A stretch of DNA of 47,220 nucleotides from Prochlorococcus sp. AG-436-O11. Lineage in GTDB: Bacteria; Cyanobacteriota; Cyanobacteriia; PCC-6307; Cyanobiaceae. The position numbers and the translations under genes were made by a program. How positions within the stretch are numbered: the first letter of the stretch is position 1; every line of letters starts with the position of its first letter. This document shows, in pieces, positions 26,088 through 34,619 of the stretch. The notes beneath the pieces were generated by a model, which saw only the letters and a list, made by a program, of their open reading frames with translations, searched no databases and was not told where the DNA came from. The stretch lies in assembly GCA_003212535.1 (NCBI GenBank), contig QCPO01000011.1, forward strand, positions 1 to 47,220, written 5' to 3'.

Positions 26088-26327
26088 ATGCCAAAGAGGA
26101 GCTCTATCGCATTATTTATAGCTGCCACAAGTGCACTAGCAATAACAACATCTGAAGATATTTCATTAAAAGCTGGGGATAATGAATTAGGTGGATTAAA
26201 GGAATGGAATACTGATATGGCTTTAGAAGCAGATCCTATTCTTGATGAAGAAGCTCAGAGATTAGCAGATGAGGCAAAAGAATCAAGTACATGCATACCC
26301 ATTGGAGAAGGTGAAAACTGTTGGTAA
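26088..26327 (+). CDS. small secreted acidic protein, unknown
   Basis: The 79-residue protein begins with a Sec-type signal peptide (MPKRSSIALFIAATSALA). The mature part is acidic and ends in STCIPIGEGENCW, whose two Cys may form a disulfide. It starts 74 bp after the PiuC-like gene on the same strand, so it may belong to the same iron-responsive unit. No family is recognised. It shares a bidirectional terminator with the porin gene. Confidence 0.7.
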   Translation: MPKRSSIALFIAATSALAITTSEDISLKAGDNELGGLKEWNTDMALEADPILDEEAQRLADEAKESSTCIPIGEGENCW

Positions 26328-26348
26328 AATTTTTTAATTTTTAGACAG

Positions 26349-26380
26349 AAAAAAGAGCCTCATTTCTGAGGCTCTTTTTT
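26349..26380. terminator. strong bidirectional terminator
   Basis: A 14-bp perfect stem, AAAAAAGAGCCTCA (26349-26362) with TGAGGCTCTTTTTT (26367-26380), closes a TTTC loop, with A and T tracts on either side. It serves the small secreted protein from the left and the porin from the right. Confidence 0.92.
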
Positions 26381-26395
26381 TGTCAAATTCTAGAT

Positions 26396-27676
26396 CTAGA
26401 ATTTGAAAGTTGTAGTTACAACTGCTCCAAACAGATCATCTTCTGAATCAGCATATGTATCAGTTCCTCCAAAGATTGCTGGAGTAACCTCTATAGAATC
26501 ATTAGGTCTGAAAGAGTAATAAGCCTCCCAAATAAATGGATCAACTTCGCTTAGTGTATTTCCAGGTGAAGCTTGTGTTGCTTTAATAGGTTGCCCTATC
26601 GCAAGACCAATTTTGTCATCTGGTCTGAACATGTCTGACCAATTAAGACCGACAGTATAGCCACTCGCTTCATCAACGGTATGGCCATCGAAACTCAAGA
26701 TGTCATATCCAACAGAAACTGAAGGAGTAGCAGTGCCAGTTTCGTCTGGTCTCCACCATGCTCTTAAAGCAAGTGAATCAGACTTTACTGTTGTTGCACC
26801 CGCTCCATTTTGTGCATCATATGTTGAGAAATAGGACCAAGAATTCCATCCTCTCTGTTTTGAATAAGTTGCTGAAACATGATAATTATCATCTGTATAA
26901 GCAACTTGAGTATTAAATTTATTCTGGTCTTCTTTTGTAAATAGGCCAGTAGTACTTGCGCCACCCTTGGAGTTTCCAGTTATACTAGCAGCAAAACCAT
27001 TGTCAGCTAAATATTTTAGTCCAACACCAGTAGAAGTACTTGCTCCAAAAGCTGCTCCATGACCACCTAATTTGAATGCTTTTAATGCACCAGGCTTATA
27101 AACAGATGGAGTAGCTGCAAGCATATAGTAGTTCTCGATTTTTGGACCTACTGTTGCAGTAACTTTATCTCCAATTGGGAATGTGTACCAAATTTTGTCT
27201 ACATTAAAGTTATCACCAGTGTCTTTATTCTCTATGTGATAAGTTCCTGGCTTAGCATCCCAGATACCTGTCCATCCATCTCCAGCCTTAAGTCTTACGT
27301 ATAAGTTATCATCACCAGTAAAACTTGAGTTCAAGTTCATTTGATAAACGTAAGATGCTGTAAGTTTATCTGATTTGCCAACTTCATCAGCACCGTCAAT
27401 AGCACCAATAACCATTACGGCTTTACCATCTAATGTAGTGGTATCAGAGAAGCTACCAGCTTCGAAATTATTTTGTTTAGCTTCAAGACCATCAACGCGT
27501 CCTTTTAGGGTCGCAAGATCTTCATTGAATGTTTGACTATCAATTCTCTTAGGCTTTGAACTTCTACGAGAGTAGCTATTCATTCCTTCAAGATTGACAT
27601 CGGATGCTTGTACACCAATTGGGGCTATTAAGCTCATTGCTGCACCTGCAACCAACAATTGTTGGAAGAGTTTCAT
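26396..27676 (-). CDS. som: outer-membrane porin (Som/iron-uptake porin family)
   Basis: The 426-residue protein has a signal peptide (cleavage near GVQASD), then a coiled-coil segment DLATLKGRVDGLEAKQNNF at about residues 53-72. The rest is a beta-barrel rich in Gly, Asn and aromatics, with C-terminal Phe (TTFKF) as needed for barrel assembly. This is the cyanobacterial porin layout, except that the N-terminal S-layer homology domain seen in larger relatives is absent or reduced to the coiled coil. It is probably abundant and used for general or iron-related solute uptake. The ribosome-binding site is complementary to the Yfr1 sRNA core. Confidence 0.88.
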   Translation of the reverse strand: MKLFQQLLVAGAAMSLIAPIGVQASDVNLEGMNSYSRRSSKPKRIDSQTFNEDLATLKGRVDGLEAKQNNFEAGSFSDTTTLDGKAVMVIGAIDGADEVGKSDKLTASYVYQMNLNSSFTGDDNLYVRLKAGDGWTGIWDAKPGTYHIENKDTGDNFNVDKIWYTFPIGDKVTATVGPKIENYYMLAATPSVYKPGALKAFKLGGHGAAFGASTSTGVGLKYLADNGFAASITGNSKGGASTTGLFTKEDQNKFNTQVAYTDDNYHVSATYSKQRGWNSWSYFSTYDAQNGAGATTVKSDSLALRAWWRPDETGTATPSVSVGYDILSFDGHTVDEASGYTVGLNWSDMFRPDDKIGLAIGQPIKATQASPGNTLSEVDPFIWEAYYSFRPNDSIEVTPAIFGGTDTYADSEDDLFGAVVTTTFKF

Positions 27677-27680
27677 TTTA

Positions 27681-27688
27681 CCTCACAC
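27681..27688 (-). promoter_or_regulatory. porin mRNA site complementary to Yfr1 sRNA
   Basis: The porin leader reads GTGTGAGG on the coding strand, with GAGG as the Shine-Dalgarno sequence 4 bases before ATG 27676. Its complement CCTCACAC is part of the conserved unpaired motif of the cyanobacterial sRNA Yfr1, which is reported to repress two porin mRNAs in Prochlorococcus MED4. Just upstream, ATACCC and GGGTAT (27694-27713) form a small hairpin. Confidence 0.65.
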
Positions 27689-27830
27689 GAAAAATACCCA
27701 AAGGTATGGGTATATAAATTCTATCGGCTACCATTTTTCTAGGGAGGAAAATTAGATGCAGGCAAGTGTATCAATTTTTACAGCAAGTCTATTATGCGTG
27801 TTGAATTTACAAGTTTTATTAATTTTCAAG

Positions 27831-28703
27831 TTATATTTTTTCTAATAAGGGGAAATTTAAAAGTTCTCTTTCTTTTATCCATGAAGATGCAACATCTCTA
27901 GCTAATTTTCTAATCTTCTCTATATATTGAGCACGATCAGTAACTGAAATAACTCCCCTTGCATCAAGCAAATTAAAACAATGACTACATTTAAGGACAA
28001 AATCTAGTGCAGGATATGTAAGGTTCTTTTTAATTAAAGAATTTGCTTCATCTTGATATATGGCAAATAATTTTCTTAAATTCTCAGGGTTTGATTCTTT
28101 AAAATTAAAAGAGCACTGATCCTTTTCAAAAGGCAACCAAATATCACTGTATTTCAAGCTGTTATTCCAATCTAAATCCCAAATGCTTTCTTTATCCTGC
28201 AAGAACATTGCAATCCTCTCTAACCCATAAGTTATTTCAATTGGTATTGGATTACAATCTATTCCCCCGCATTGTTGAAAATAAGTAAATTGAGTAACTT
28301 CCATTCCATCCAACCATACTTCCCAACCGACTCCCCAAGCCCCAAGCGTTGGAGATTCCCAATTATCTTCTACAAATCTTATGTCATGATTTTTAGGATT
28401 AATTCCTAGTGATTCTAAAGATGTCAAATATTTTTCTTGTATTCCTTCAGGCGAAGGCTTAATTATTACTTGATATTGAAAGTAATGTTGGGCTCGATTT
28501 GGATTATCTCCAAATCGACCATCAGTTGGCCTTCTACATGGTTCGGGATATGCCACTTTCCAAGGTTCAGGTCCGATAGATCTTAGGAAAGTATGAGGAT
28601 TCATCGTGCCAGCTCCCTTCTCAGTGTCATAAGGCTGCATAATCAAACATCCTTCTTTAGACCAAAAATTATTTAAATTCTTAATTATTTCTTGAAAAAA
28701 CAT
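27831..28703 (-). CDS. glyQ: glycyl-tRNA synthetase alpha subunit
   Basis: The 290-residue class II catalytic subunit begins with [20 protein letters not shown]. It contains [38 protein letters not shown] (motif 2 region), [19 protein letters not shown] and [10 protein letters not shown] (motif 3). The beta subunit is not in the window, which is usual in cyanobacteria. It ends a minus-strand series of closely spaced genes; the 51-residue membrane protein gene stops 14 bp upstream. Confidence 0.97.
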   Translation of the reverse strand: MFFQEIIKNLNNFWSKEGCLIMQPYDTEKGAGTMNPHTFLRSIGPEPWKVAYPEPCRRPTDGRFGDNPNRAQHYFQYQVIIKPSPEGIQEKYLTSLESLGINPKNHDIRFVEDNWESPTLGAWGVGWEVWLDGMEVTQFTYFQQCGGIDCNPIPIEITYGLERIAMFLQDKESIWDLDWNNSLKYSDIWLPFEKDQCSFNFKESNPENLRKLFAIYQDEANSLIKKNLTYPALDFVLKCSHCFNLLDARGVISVTDRAQYIEKIRKLARDVASSWIKERELLNFPLLEKI

Positions 28704-28717
28704 CGTATTAAATTTTT

Positions 28718-28873
28718 TTATTTCTGTTTCTGGAAATTTTTTTTGTTTTTAGCTGTCATAAGTAAATAAAAAATAATCCCATAAAGACATACAAACGTAA
28801 TTATCAACTCAAACGTCTGAACAAGTTCTTCTGACAAAAAAGTCTGCAGATCCAAAATTTCTGATAAAGGCAT
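28718..28873 (-). CDS. 51-residue single-TM protein, unknown
   Basis: The frame encodes [20 protein letters not shown], then a membrane span ([20 protein letters not shown]) and a basic tail [11 protein letters not shown]. It sits 9 bp after the DUF1824-like gene and 14 bp before glyQ in the same direction, a spacing that supports a translated gene. The basic tail suggests a cytoplasmic C-terminus. Small one-span subunits of photosynthetic or NDH complexes look like this, but I cannot match it to one. Confidence 0.6.
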   Translation of the reverse strand: MPLSEILDLQTFLSEELVQTFELIITFVCLYGIIFYLLMTAKNKKNFQKQK

Positions 28874-28882
28874 AAATAAAAT

Positions 28883-29272
28883 TTATTTAGTGAAAAAATC
28901 TAATGGTAATGGACCAAAAGTAGATGATTCAAGATAATCTTCATCACATTGACATGTTACTAAAATTCCTTCTCCGAGACCATTTTCAGTTCTAATAAAG
29001 ACATTTCCAGTTTTTTGATTAGCCTTTAAGAAAACTCTTCCACCGGCATGTAAAGAGTCCAAGCCAATAAATTTGATTGAAGAATATTTTCTAGAAATTG
29101 ATTTCAATGCATCAACCGCTTCAAAATCATTAGCTGCCATTATTCCAACTGTTATCCAATCAGAACCTAGTATTTTGGGTTCCAACTCCTCTAAAAATTT
29201 TTGTTTTTGAATTTTACTTAATCCCGGAGCTGATCTGAAACTATTTAAATCACCTAAACAATTTATCTCCAT
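28883..29272 (-). CDS. DUF1824-like conserved protein
   Basis: The 129-residue soluble protein includes WITVGIMAANDFEAVDALKS near residue 40, LDSLHAGGRVFLKANQKTGN near 74, and LGEGILVTCQCDED near 99. I believe this matches the cyanobacterial DUF1824 family from its LHxGGRVFLKxNQ-type centre, but no activity is known for that family. It lies in a minus-strand gene series, 29 bp after the MIF-like gene and 9 bp before the 51-residue membrane protein. Confidence 0.72.
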   Translation of the reverse strand: MEINCLGDLNSFRSAPGLSKIQKQKFLEELEPKILGSDWITVGIMAANDFEAVDALKSISRKYSSIKFIGLDSLHAGGRVFLKANQKTGNVFIRTENGLGEGILVTCQCDEDYLESSTFGPLPLDFFTK

Positions 29273-29301
29273 TTAATTAATACTTAAAAGATTAGTTAAT
29301 T

Positions 29302-29634
29302 TTAGCCAAATGTTTTACCATTCCAACCCCACATCGAGGGAGAAACATCTTCGAAGCGAACATAAATCTTATCAACTGGAATTCCTATTTTCTCATAAAT
29401 GAAATTACATATAGGCTTTGTCATTTCGGAAGTATTGATAGAACCTATTGACTTTACTTCTATAAAGCAACAGGGACTTTCATCTTCAAAATACATTTCT
29501 GAATCATCCTCTATTTTTGCCATAACAAATCTTTTAGATTTGTTTGTTAATGATGAAATGAATATTGTAATTTCATCAAGAAGCTTTTTTTTATCTTTTA
29601 TTTTTGCTGAAGTTGAAATATTAATGAAAGGCAT
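29302..29634 (-). CDS. MIF/phenylpyruvate tautomerase-like protein
   Basis: The 110-residue protein starts MPFINISTSAKI. Pro2, exposed after Met removal, is the catalytic base in the tautomerase superfamily. PICNFIYEKIGIPVDKIYVRFEDVSPSMWGWNGKTF at the C-terminus matches the MIF family. Cyanobacteria commonly carry one MIF homologue with modest tautomerase activity and unclear role. Its ATG follows the stop of the small upstream gene by 2 bp. Confidence 0.85.
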   Translation of the reverse strand: MPFINISTSAKIKDKKKLLDEITIFISSLTNKSKRFVMAKIEDDSEMYFEDESPCCFIEVKSIGSINTSEMTKPICNFIYEKIGIPVDKIYVRFEDVSPSMWGWNGKTFG

Positions 29635-29636
29635 AA

Positions 29637-29810
29637 TTATTTAGCTAGGTACTCTTTTTTGGAATTACTCTGAAGATGAATAATCTTGTTTTTAAAAACA
29701 CTTTTTCTTATTGATAAATAGGCCATATCATATGAACTTATTCCATTTTTATAGGGATTGAAAAGAGCAAATTTAGATCTATTTTTTTTCCTCCTTTTAA
29801 ATTCAATCAT
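29637..29810 (-). CDS. small basic hypothetical protein
   Basis: From ATG 29810 the product is 57 residues, very basic at the N-terminus (MIEFKRRKKNRSKF) and with YDMAYLSIRKSVFKNKII in the middle; a TTG at 29834 would add 8 residues. The stop lies only 2 bp before the MIF-like ATG, which favours a real, coupled gene. No Shine-Dalgarno sequence is obvious and no family is recognised. Confidence 0.5.
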   Translation of the reverse strand: MIEFKRRKKNRSKFALFNPYKNGISSYDMAYLSIRKSVFKNKIIHLQSNSKKEYLAK

Positions 29811-29941
29811 TTTTATCAAATAATTACTTAACAATCTAACTTTTTTTGATTAGATGTCTAGTTTTTTTCAATATTTTTAATTATTAAGGACAAAATAATT
29901 ATTCATTTATTAAATTAATAAATAATATTTAATAAATCACC

Positions 29942-30580
29942 TTGGAAGTTTTAAATAATTACCAAAGAAAAAAACTTGATGAGAGTAATGACGAAGAATT
30001 TTATTCTGAGCCAAAATTTGTCTATCATCTAGATTCCAATTTTAGAAAATATTTGTCGCAGGTTTATAAAGATGAAATTGATGAGTATTCCAATGTTCTC
30101 GATTTAATGTCCAGTTGGGATAGTTATCTACCTAAGGAAAAGGTATATCACAAAGTAATTGGTCACGGATTAAATAAAAAGGAACTTGAAAAAAACAATA
30201 TTTTAGATTATTTCTGGGTTCAGAATTTCAATCTAAACCAAGATATTAGACTAGATAATGGAAGCATTGATTATTGCTTAATGGTTGCAGCATGGCAATA
30301 TTTACAGTATCCAGAGAATTTAACCAAAGAAATATCAAGAATTCTAAGTAATAAAGGAAAAATAATAGTTTCATTCTCAAATAGAGCATTTTGGCATAAA
30401 GCTCCTAATATATGGACCACCTCAACTGAAGAGGAGAGGGTTCAATATGTTAGAAAAGTCTTAATCTCAAATGGATTTAAAGAACCAAGAATTATTAAAA
30501 ATTTTAATGAACCAGATCTTAATATCTTTGGGTTTTTTAAAAAAGATCCATTTTATTGCTTAATAGCAACTAAAGAATAA
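29942..30580 (+). CDS. SAM-dependent methyltransferase-like protein
   Basis: The 212-residue product starts with TTG. VLDLMSSWDSYLP (about residues 53-65) is motif I of a class I methyltransferase in degenerate form, with the usual GxGxG replaced. SIDYCLMVAAWQYLQYPENLTKEISRILSNKGKIIVSFSNR covers motifs II-III and is clear. Proteins of this type are annotated as methyltransferase type 11 in cyanobacteria; the substrate is unknown. Confidence 0.72.
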   Translation: MEVLNNYQRKKLDESNDEEFYSEPKFVYHLDSNFRKYLSQVYKDEIDEYSNVLDLMSSWDSYLPKEKVYHKVIGHGLNKKELEKNNILDYFWVQNFNLNQDIRLDNGSIDYCLMVAAWQYLQYPENLTKEISRILSNKGKIIVSFSNRAFWHKAPNIWTTSTEEERVQYVRKVLISNGFKEPRIIKNFNEPDLNIFGFFKKDPFYCLIATKE

Positions 30581-30679
30581 ATAATACTATTATTAATCTA
30601 TTAATTAAACCCAAAATTCGGAATCAATAGCCTAACTATAAAATTTTGATTAATATTTAGTATAGTTTAAAAAAATCAT

Positions 30680-30925
30680 ATGGGTTCTAAAAGAGAAAAA
30701 TATCCTGAAAAATGTCCATGGGACCTTGGACCTAATCAAGATTTAGCCAAAGAAGAAAACTGGACTTTAAGATTGGGAGAAGCGAATGTCTGTTTTAGTA
30801 AAAACAAACTAGACAATAATTACTTTCATGTAATTAGTAATGAAAATGAAGAACAGATTTTAGCCTTTAGAGCTAGACTTCTATATCAAAAATTACTTGA
30901 TAAAGGATTTAGATTGGTTGAATAG
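30680..30925 (+). CDS. small conserved-looking hypothetical protein
   Basis: The 81-residue soluble protein includes KYPEKCPWDLGPNQDLA near the N-terminus, WTLRLGEANVCF in the middle, and a helical end (ILAFRARLLYQKLLDKGFRL). The two Cys are 25 residues apart and no metal motif is evident. It converges on the DUF3386-like gene with 7 bp between. No family is recognised. Confidence 0.65.
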   Translation: MGSKREKYPEKCPWDLGPNQDLAKEENWTLRLGEANVCFSKNKLDNNYFHVISNENEEQILAFRARLLYQKLLDKGFRLVE

Positions 30926-30932
30926 AAATACC

Positions 30933-31580
30933 TTAACTCAATAAAGAGATATCCTCGAATACAAACTTTTGAATTTCCTCTTCCTGGTTTTTGTTTGAAT
31001 TTTTGATAGTTCTTGAATTTAATATCCAAATATTATTACCAATATTTATGAATTGATCCTCATATTCTAATTTATATGAATTTGGTTTAAGAGTATTGGG
31101 ATCAATCTGTTGACTAGTATATTTCTTACTAAGGAATCCTATTTCTGTTTCTAAGAATTCATCAACAAATATTTCTATAATATTTCCATGTATTTTACGA
31201 TATACCATATTTATAAATTCATCTTTAACTCTGTATTTATCCCCATCATTTTTACCAGATACTTTCATTTCAATACCCATATCAGAACTTTTTAATAAAT
31301 TAAAATTATTTTCTGAATGAAGAGATTCAAATTCTCTTTTTACCCTGTGAATACATACTTCAAACAATTGAGATCCAATAAGCTTAACAATTTTATCATC
31401 ATTTATTTTTTCAATATCTGGTTTGAAGTTTTTACCTAATACAAATTCACCTTCATGTCGATGATTATCAATTAAAAAACTACATTTACCTTTATAACCA
31501 TTAAAATCTTCATTCCAAGTATATCTTTTCTCATAAGCCTTTTGAAAGATTTTCTTACAATTTATTTTATCTAAATTCAT
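30933..31580 (-). CDS. DUF3386-like cyanobacterial protein
   Basis: The 215-residue protein has an N-terminal IFQKAYEKRYTWNEDFNGYKG, which matches the DUF3386 pattern, followed by repeated beta strands (HRHEGEFVLG, GIEMKVSG). The second half contains MVYRKIHGNIIEIFVDEFLETEIGF and the stretch from KYTSQQIDPN to YEDQFI. The family is conserved in oxygenic phototrophs without a known role. There is no signal peptide. The C-terminal coding end abuts the hypothetical gene at 30680. Confidence 0.75.
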   Translation of the reverse strand: MNLDKINCKKIFQKAYEKRYTWNEDFNGYKGKCSFLIDNHRHEGEFVLGKNFKPDIEKINDDKIVKLIGSQLFEVCIHRVKREFESLHSENNFNLLKSSDMGIEMKVSGKNDGDKYRVKDEFINMVYRKIHGNIIEIFVDEFLETEIGFLSKKYTSQQIDPNTLKPNSYKLEYEDQFINIGNNIWILNSRTIKNSNKNQEEEIQKFVFEDISLLS

Positions 31581-31612
31581 AATTTATTTTTTTAATCTAT
31601 GCATAATAGTAC

Positions 31613-31657
31613 AAAAAAACCTCCCTAATTTAATAGTTAAATAGAGAGGTTTTTTTT
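31613..31657 (-). terminator. terminator after the pcb gene
   Basis: On the minus strand, AAAAAACCTCTCT and AGGGAGGTTTTTTT pair with one mismatch around an AT-rich loop and end in a T-tract, just past the pcb stop codon at 31666. Confidence 0.75.
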
Positions 31658-31665
31658 AAATTAAA

Positions 31666-32724
31666 CTAGTTTTGAGTAATTTTTGTATTTTCAATATTAT
31701 TAAAAGCTTGGCCAATTTTCTTAAAATCAAATCCCATAGCTCTTAAAGCATGCCATAAATGCCCCTGCAAGAAAAAGAATCCAAGATAGAAGTGAACGTT
31801 AGACAACCATGCTCTTGAAGTGTATTCACCTGAACCTAAATCAACAGTATCTATAAAATAAGGAGCGAACTCAAACTGAAGCTTTAAAGGTTCTCCGTAA
31901 AGATCCACTGGATATATTGTAGTGTTTGAAGCACACCAGAAAGCTGCAACAAAAGCCATATAGGAAACTCCTACTAATGAGTAAGACAAAATTGACTCAG
32001 CTCCAAGCAATCCTTTTCCTTTGAATTCTGTATACTCTCCAAATTGTTTTGTACAAATATGGAAAATGCCGCCAAAGATTTCCAAGAAAGCTAAAAATGC
32101 ATGGCCTCCCATAACATCTTCAAGATTATCTATCTTTAAGAAATCAAATTGATGATTCCATACAGCAGCAATATCTAAATTGTAAATTACTTGCCTTGTT
32201 GAACCTATAGCTGGGTCATAAATACCATGAATACGAGCCCATTCAACAAACCAAATTGCTCCAAGACCTAAAAAGATTAGGTGATGTCCAAGTATGAAAG
32301 TTAATTTATTTGGATCATCCCATTCGAAATCAAAACTTCTAGGTTTACTGCTTTCAGGATATTCTCCAAGATCACCAGCAAATTTTGTGGAATGTAATAA
32401 TCCCCCAGCGCCTAATACAGCAGAGAAAATTAGATGCAATGTAGAAATTACAATTATTCCATATGTTTCTGTAATAACTCCATTCTGAACACCACCAATT
32501 CCAAGGCCTGCAAGATGAGGCAAACAAATTAAATTTTGTACACCCATAGGAAGGCTGGCGTCATAACGAGCTAATTCAAATAGTCCAAAAGCTCCTGCCC
32601 AGAACATCATAAGTCCTGCATGAGCAGCATGAGAAGCTATGAATTTACCTGAACGACCTACAACACCAGAATTCCCCGCATACCAGTCATAGGTGACATC
32701 GGATTTTCCGTAAGTTTGTAACAC
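31666..32724 (-). CDS. pcb: Pcb chlorophyll a/b-binding antenna protein (IsiA/CP43 family)
   Basis: The 352-residue protein has six membrane helices and the CP43-like core: YDWYAGNSGVVGRSGKFIASHAAHAGLMMFWAGAF at the N-terminus, GHHLIFLGLGAIWF, LEDVMGGHAFLAFLEIFGGIFHI and HFYLGFFFLQGHLWHALRAMGF. The conserved His residues should ligand chlorophyll. It lacks the large lumenal loop of CP43 and is close in length to IsiA. Pcb proteins bind divinyl-chlorophyll a/b and form antennae for PSII or PSI. The flavodoxin gene isiB lies 142 bp upstream in the same direction, as in isiAB-type loci, so an iron-stress PSI antenna is a reasonable inference. Confidence 0.93.
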   Translation of the reverse strand: MLQTYGKSDVTYDWYAGNSGVVGRSGKFIASHAAHAGLMMFWAGAFGLFELARYDASLPMGVQNLICLPHLAGLGIGGVQNGVITETYGIIVISTLHLIFSAVLGAGGLLHSTKFAGDLGEYPESSKPRSFDFEWDDPNKLTFILGHHLIFLGLGAIWFVEWARIHGIYDPAIGSTRQVIYNLDIAAVWNHQFDFLKIDNLEDVMGGHAFLAFLEIFGGIFHICTKQFGEYTEFKGKGLLGAESILSYSLVGVSYMAFVAAFWCASNTTIYPVDLYGEPLKLQFEFAPYFIDTVDLGSGEYTSRAWLSNVHFYLGFFFLQGHLWHALRAMGFDFKKIGQAFNNIENTKITQN

Positions 32725-32866
32725 TTGATTTAAGTAAACATCAAATTGAGCCTATTGCTTATAAGAATGATTTTTACAAGGCTCTTTACAGCTTTTAATT
32801 GTTAAGTAAAAAAGACATACTTTGAAAGAACAATTGTTACAAAAGAGGAAATCATATCTTCAAACG

Positions 32867-33391
32867 TTAGTCCAAAGAAGGAATTTCACTTTTTAACTGA
32901 GCGGCCCAAGTCTCTAGACGAGAATCAGTCAAGTCAGATTCACTATCCTCATCAAGTGGCAAACCACAAAAACTCCCACCTATTACACTTTTTGACTCAT
33001 CAAATGTATAAGAGGATTTATCAACATAGCCAACCATTTCAGCACCTGCTTTTACGAAATAGCTATGAAGCTCTTCCATTGCATCACAATAGTTTTCGGT
33101 ATAGGTAGATGAATCCCCTAAGCCAAAAATAGCAACTTTCTTTCCTGACAAACTAAGTCCTCCTATATCATCTAAAATAGAATCCCATGCTGTACCTGAT
33201 CTTTCTTCATCTGCTCCTGTATTCCAAGTAGGAATACCACAAATAATTGCATCAAGGCCTTCCAATTCAGAGAGATCATCAACATCTGAGACATCCTTTG
33301 GTGATTCTGCTGAAGAAAAAAAGCTGTGAAGACGATCTGCAACGTCTTCAGTTTTTCCAGTTGTGGTTGCGTAATAAATTCCTACGGTCAT
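32867..33391 (-). CDS. isiB: flavodoxin
   Basis: The 174-residue long-chain flavodoxin begins MTVGIYYATTTGKTEDVADRL, with the FMN phosphate loop TTTGKT. PTWNTGADEERSGTAWD and GLGDSSTYTENYCDAMEEL supply the isoalloxazine loops. It replaces ferredoxin under iron shortage as electron acceptor from PSI. It lies upstream of pcb on the same strand. I see no certain Fur box in its upstream region. Confidence 0.96.
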   Translation of the reverse strand: MTVGIYYATTTGKTEDVADRLHSFFSSAESPKDVSDVDDLSELEGLDAIICGIPTWNTGADEERSGTAWDSILDDIGGLSLSGKKVAIFGLGDSSTYTENYCDAMEELHSYFVKAGAEMVGYVDKSSYTFDESKSVIGGSFCGLPLDEDSESDLTDSRLETWAAQLKSEIPSLD

Positions 33392-33498
33392 AACTTCAAA
33401 TTGTTTACCCTAAAATAATAAAATTAAAATCAGATAAATTAATTTCCATAAAAACTTTCTTAAGTAAAATTTTATACTATTTAAAGTAAAAAATTTTT

Positions 33499-34263
33499 TT
33501 GAAGGAATTTTACTCAAAAAATAAATCAATGATTAGAAATAGTTTTGAAAGCAATCTGAATAAACTTATTGAAGACTTTAACTTTAAAGGTAAGAAAAAA
33601 TATAAATTAATTGTTTTATTTGGATTACTAGGAGATTTTGATAGCTTTGAATATGCAATTAATTTAACTAAATTTCTTGATAGTAATCAGAATGCTGATC
33701 TAAATATATTTGCAGTGGGTATTGGTAATAAGATTGGCAAAGAAAAATTTTGCAATTTCACAGGTTTCCCTATAGAAAATTTAGAAGTTATTTCCGATAA
33801 TAAAATACATAATGAACTAATGGCTTCGAAAGGCATCGATGTAGGACTAGGAGGATGGATCAATATGCTATTAATGCTATCTGGAGTAAACTCATTAAAA
33901 ACTATAAAAGAAGTCATTAGAGGCTATACAGGGGATAGAAATTCAAAGCAAATCTTTTCAGAAGCGGATCAAATTAACTTATTAAGATTTTTAAGATTTT
34001 CAGGTAATTCTTTTAAATATGCATTTGGGGATGGTTATTTGAGACCATTAGAATTAGCCACATTTAGATTGAATAATATGATTGAAATTATCCAAAATTG
34101 GAATAATTATATCTTGAATAATAAATTTCTTCCTCAAAGAGGTGCAACATTCATTTTGAATAACGAAAATCAAGTAATTTATAAATATTTTTCCCATGAT
34201 GTACTTGGATATTCATCCAATATGAATAATCCTCTTGGATTTATATCCGAAGTATGTAAATAA
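33499..34263 (+). CDS. AhpC/TSA-like (PRX-like) family protein
   Basis: The 254-residue protein starts with TTG 33499, or alternatively ATG 33529. The first half has a thioredoxin-like pattern (KLIVLFGLLGDFDSFEYAINLTKFL, LNIFAVGIGNKIGKEKFCNFTGFP), and the second half is helical with GDGYLRPLELATFRLNNMIEI. In marine picocyanobacteria such proteins are annotated AhpC/TSA family. The canonical peroxidatic CxxC or PxxxTxxC is not present, so peroxidase activity is doubtful. It is followed after 9 bp by the SemiSWEET gene. Confidence 0.65.
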   Translation: MKEFYSKNKSMIRNSFESNLNKLIEDFNFKGKKKYKLIVLFGLLGDFDSFEYAINLTKFLDSNQNADLNIFAVGIGNKIGKEKFCNFTGFPIENLEVISDNKIHNELMASKGIDVGLGGWINMLLMLSGVNSLKTIKEVIRGYTGDRNSKQIFSEADQINLLRFLRFSGNSFKYAFGDGYLRPLELATFRLNNMIEIIQNWNNYILNNKFLPQRGATFILNNENQVIYKYFSHDVLGYSSNMNNPLGFISEVCK

Positions 34264-34272
34264 TAAAATTAA

Positions 34273-34545
34273 ATGGAAAAGGAGTTTTTTGGATATTTTG
34301 CAGCGATACTTACTACCGTTGCATTTCTTCCACAATTAATAAAGACTGTAAAAACAAAAAAGGCTGATGATGTTTCTTTGACAACTCTAATTATGTTTAT
34401 TATCGGAGTTTTATCTTGGATTATTTACGGTTATAAAATTTCATCTTTACCAATCCTGGTAGCCAACTTAATTACTTTTCTTCTTAATCTATTTATATTA
34501 ATTTCTAAAATATATTATTCCAAGAATATAGATAGTGATATATAG
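34273..34545 (+). CDS. SemiSWEET-type transporter (PQ-loop)
   Basis: The 90-residue protein has three membrane spans and the PQ motif TVAFLPQLIKTVKTKKADDVS after span 1, with GVLSWIIYGY in span 2 and VANLITFLLNLFILISK in span 3. This is one triple-helix bundle, so it should act as a dimer. SemiSWEETs move sugars or other small solutes down a gradient. It follows the AhpC/TSA-like gene closely. Confidence 0.9.
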   Translation: MEKEFFGYFAAILTTVAFLPQLIKTVKTKKADDVSLTTLIMFIIGVLSWIIYGYKISSLPILVANLITFLLNLFILISKIYYSKNIDSDI

Positions 34546-34619
34546 ATAAATCTAAAATTATTAATTTACCCTGATATTCGTTAAAATCTGTTTATTATAT
34601 CTAGAGGATTATATAAGTC

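Noticed and set aside
32829..32838. AACAATTGTT palindrome between pcb and isiB as an operator
   Set aside because: It is a 10-bp AT-rich palindrome expected by chance at this base composition, and it lies between isiB and pcb rather than upstream of both.
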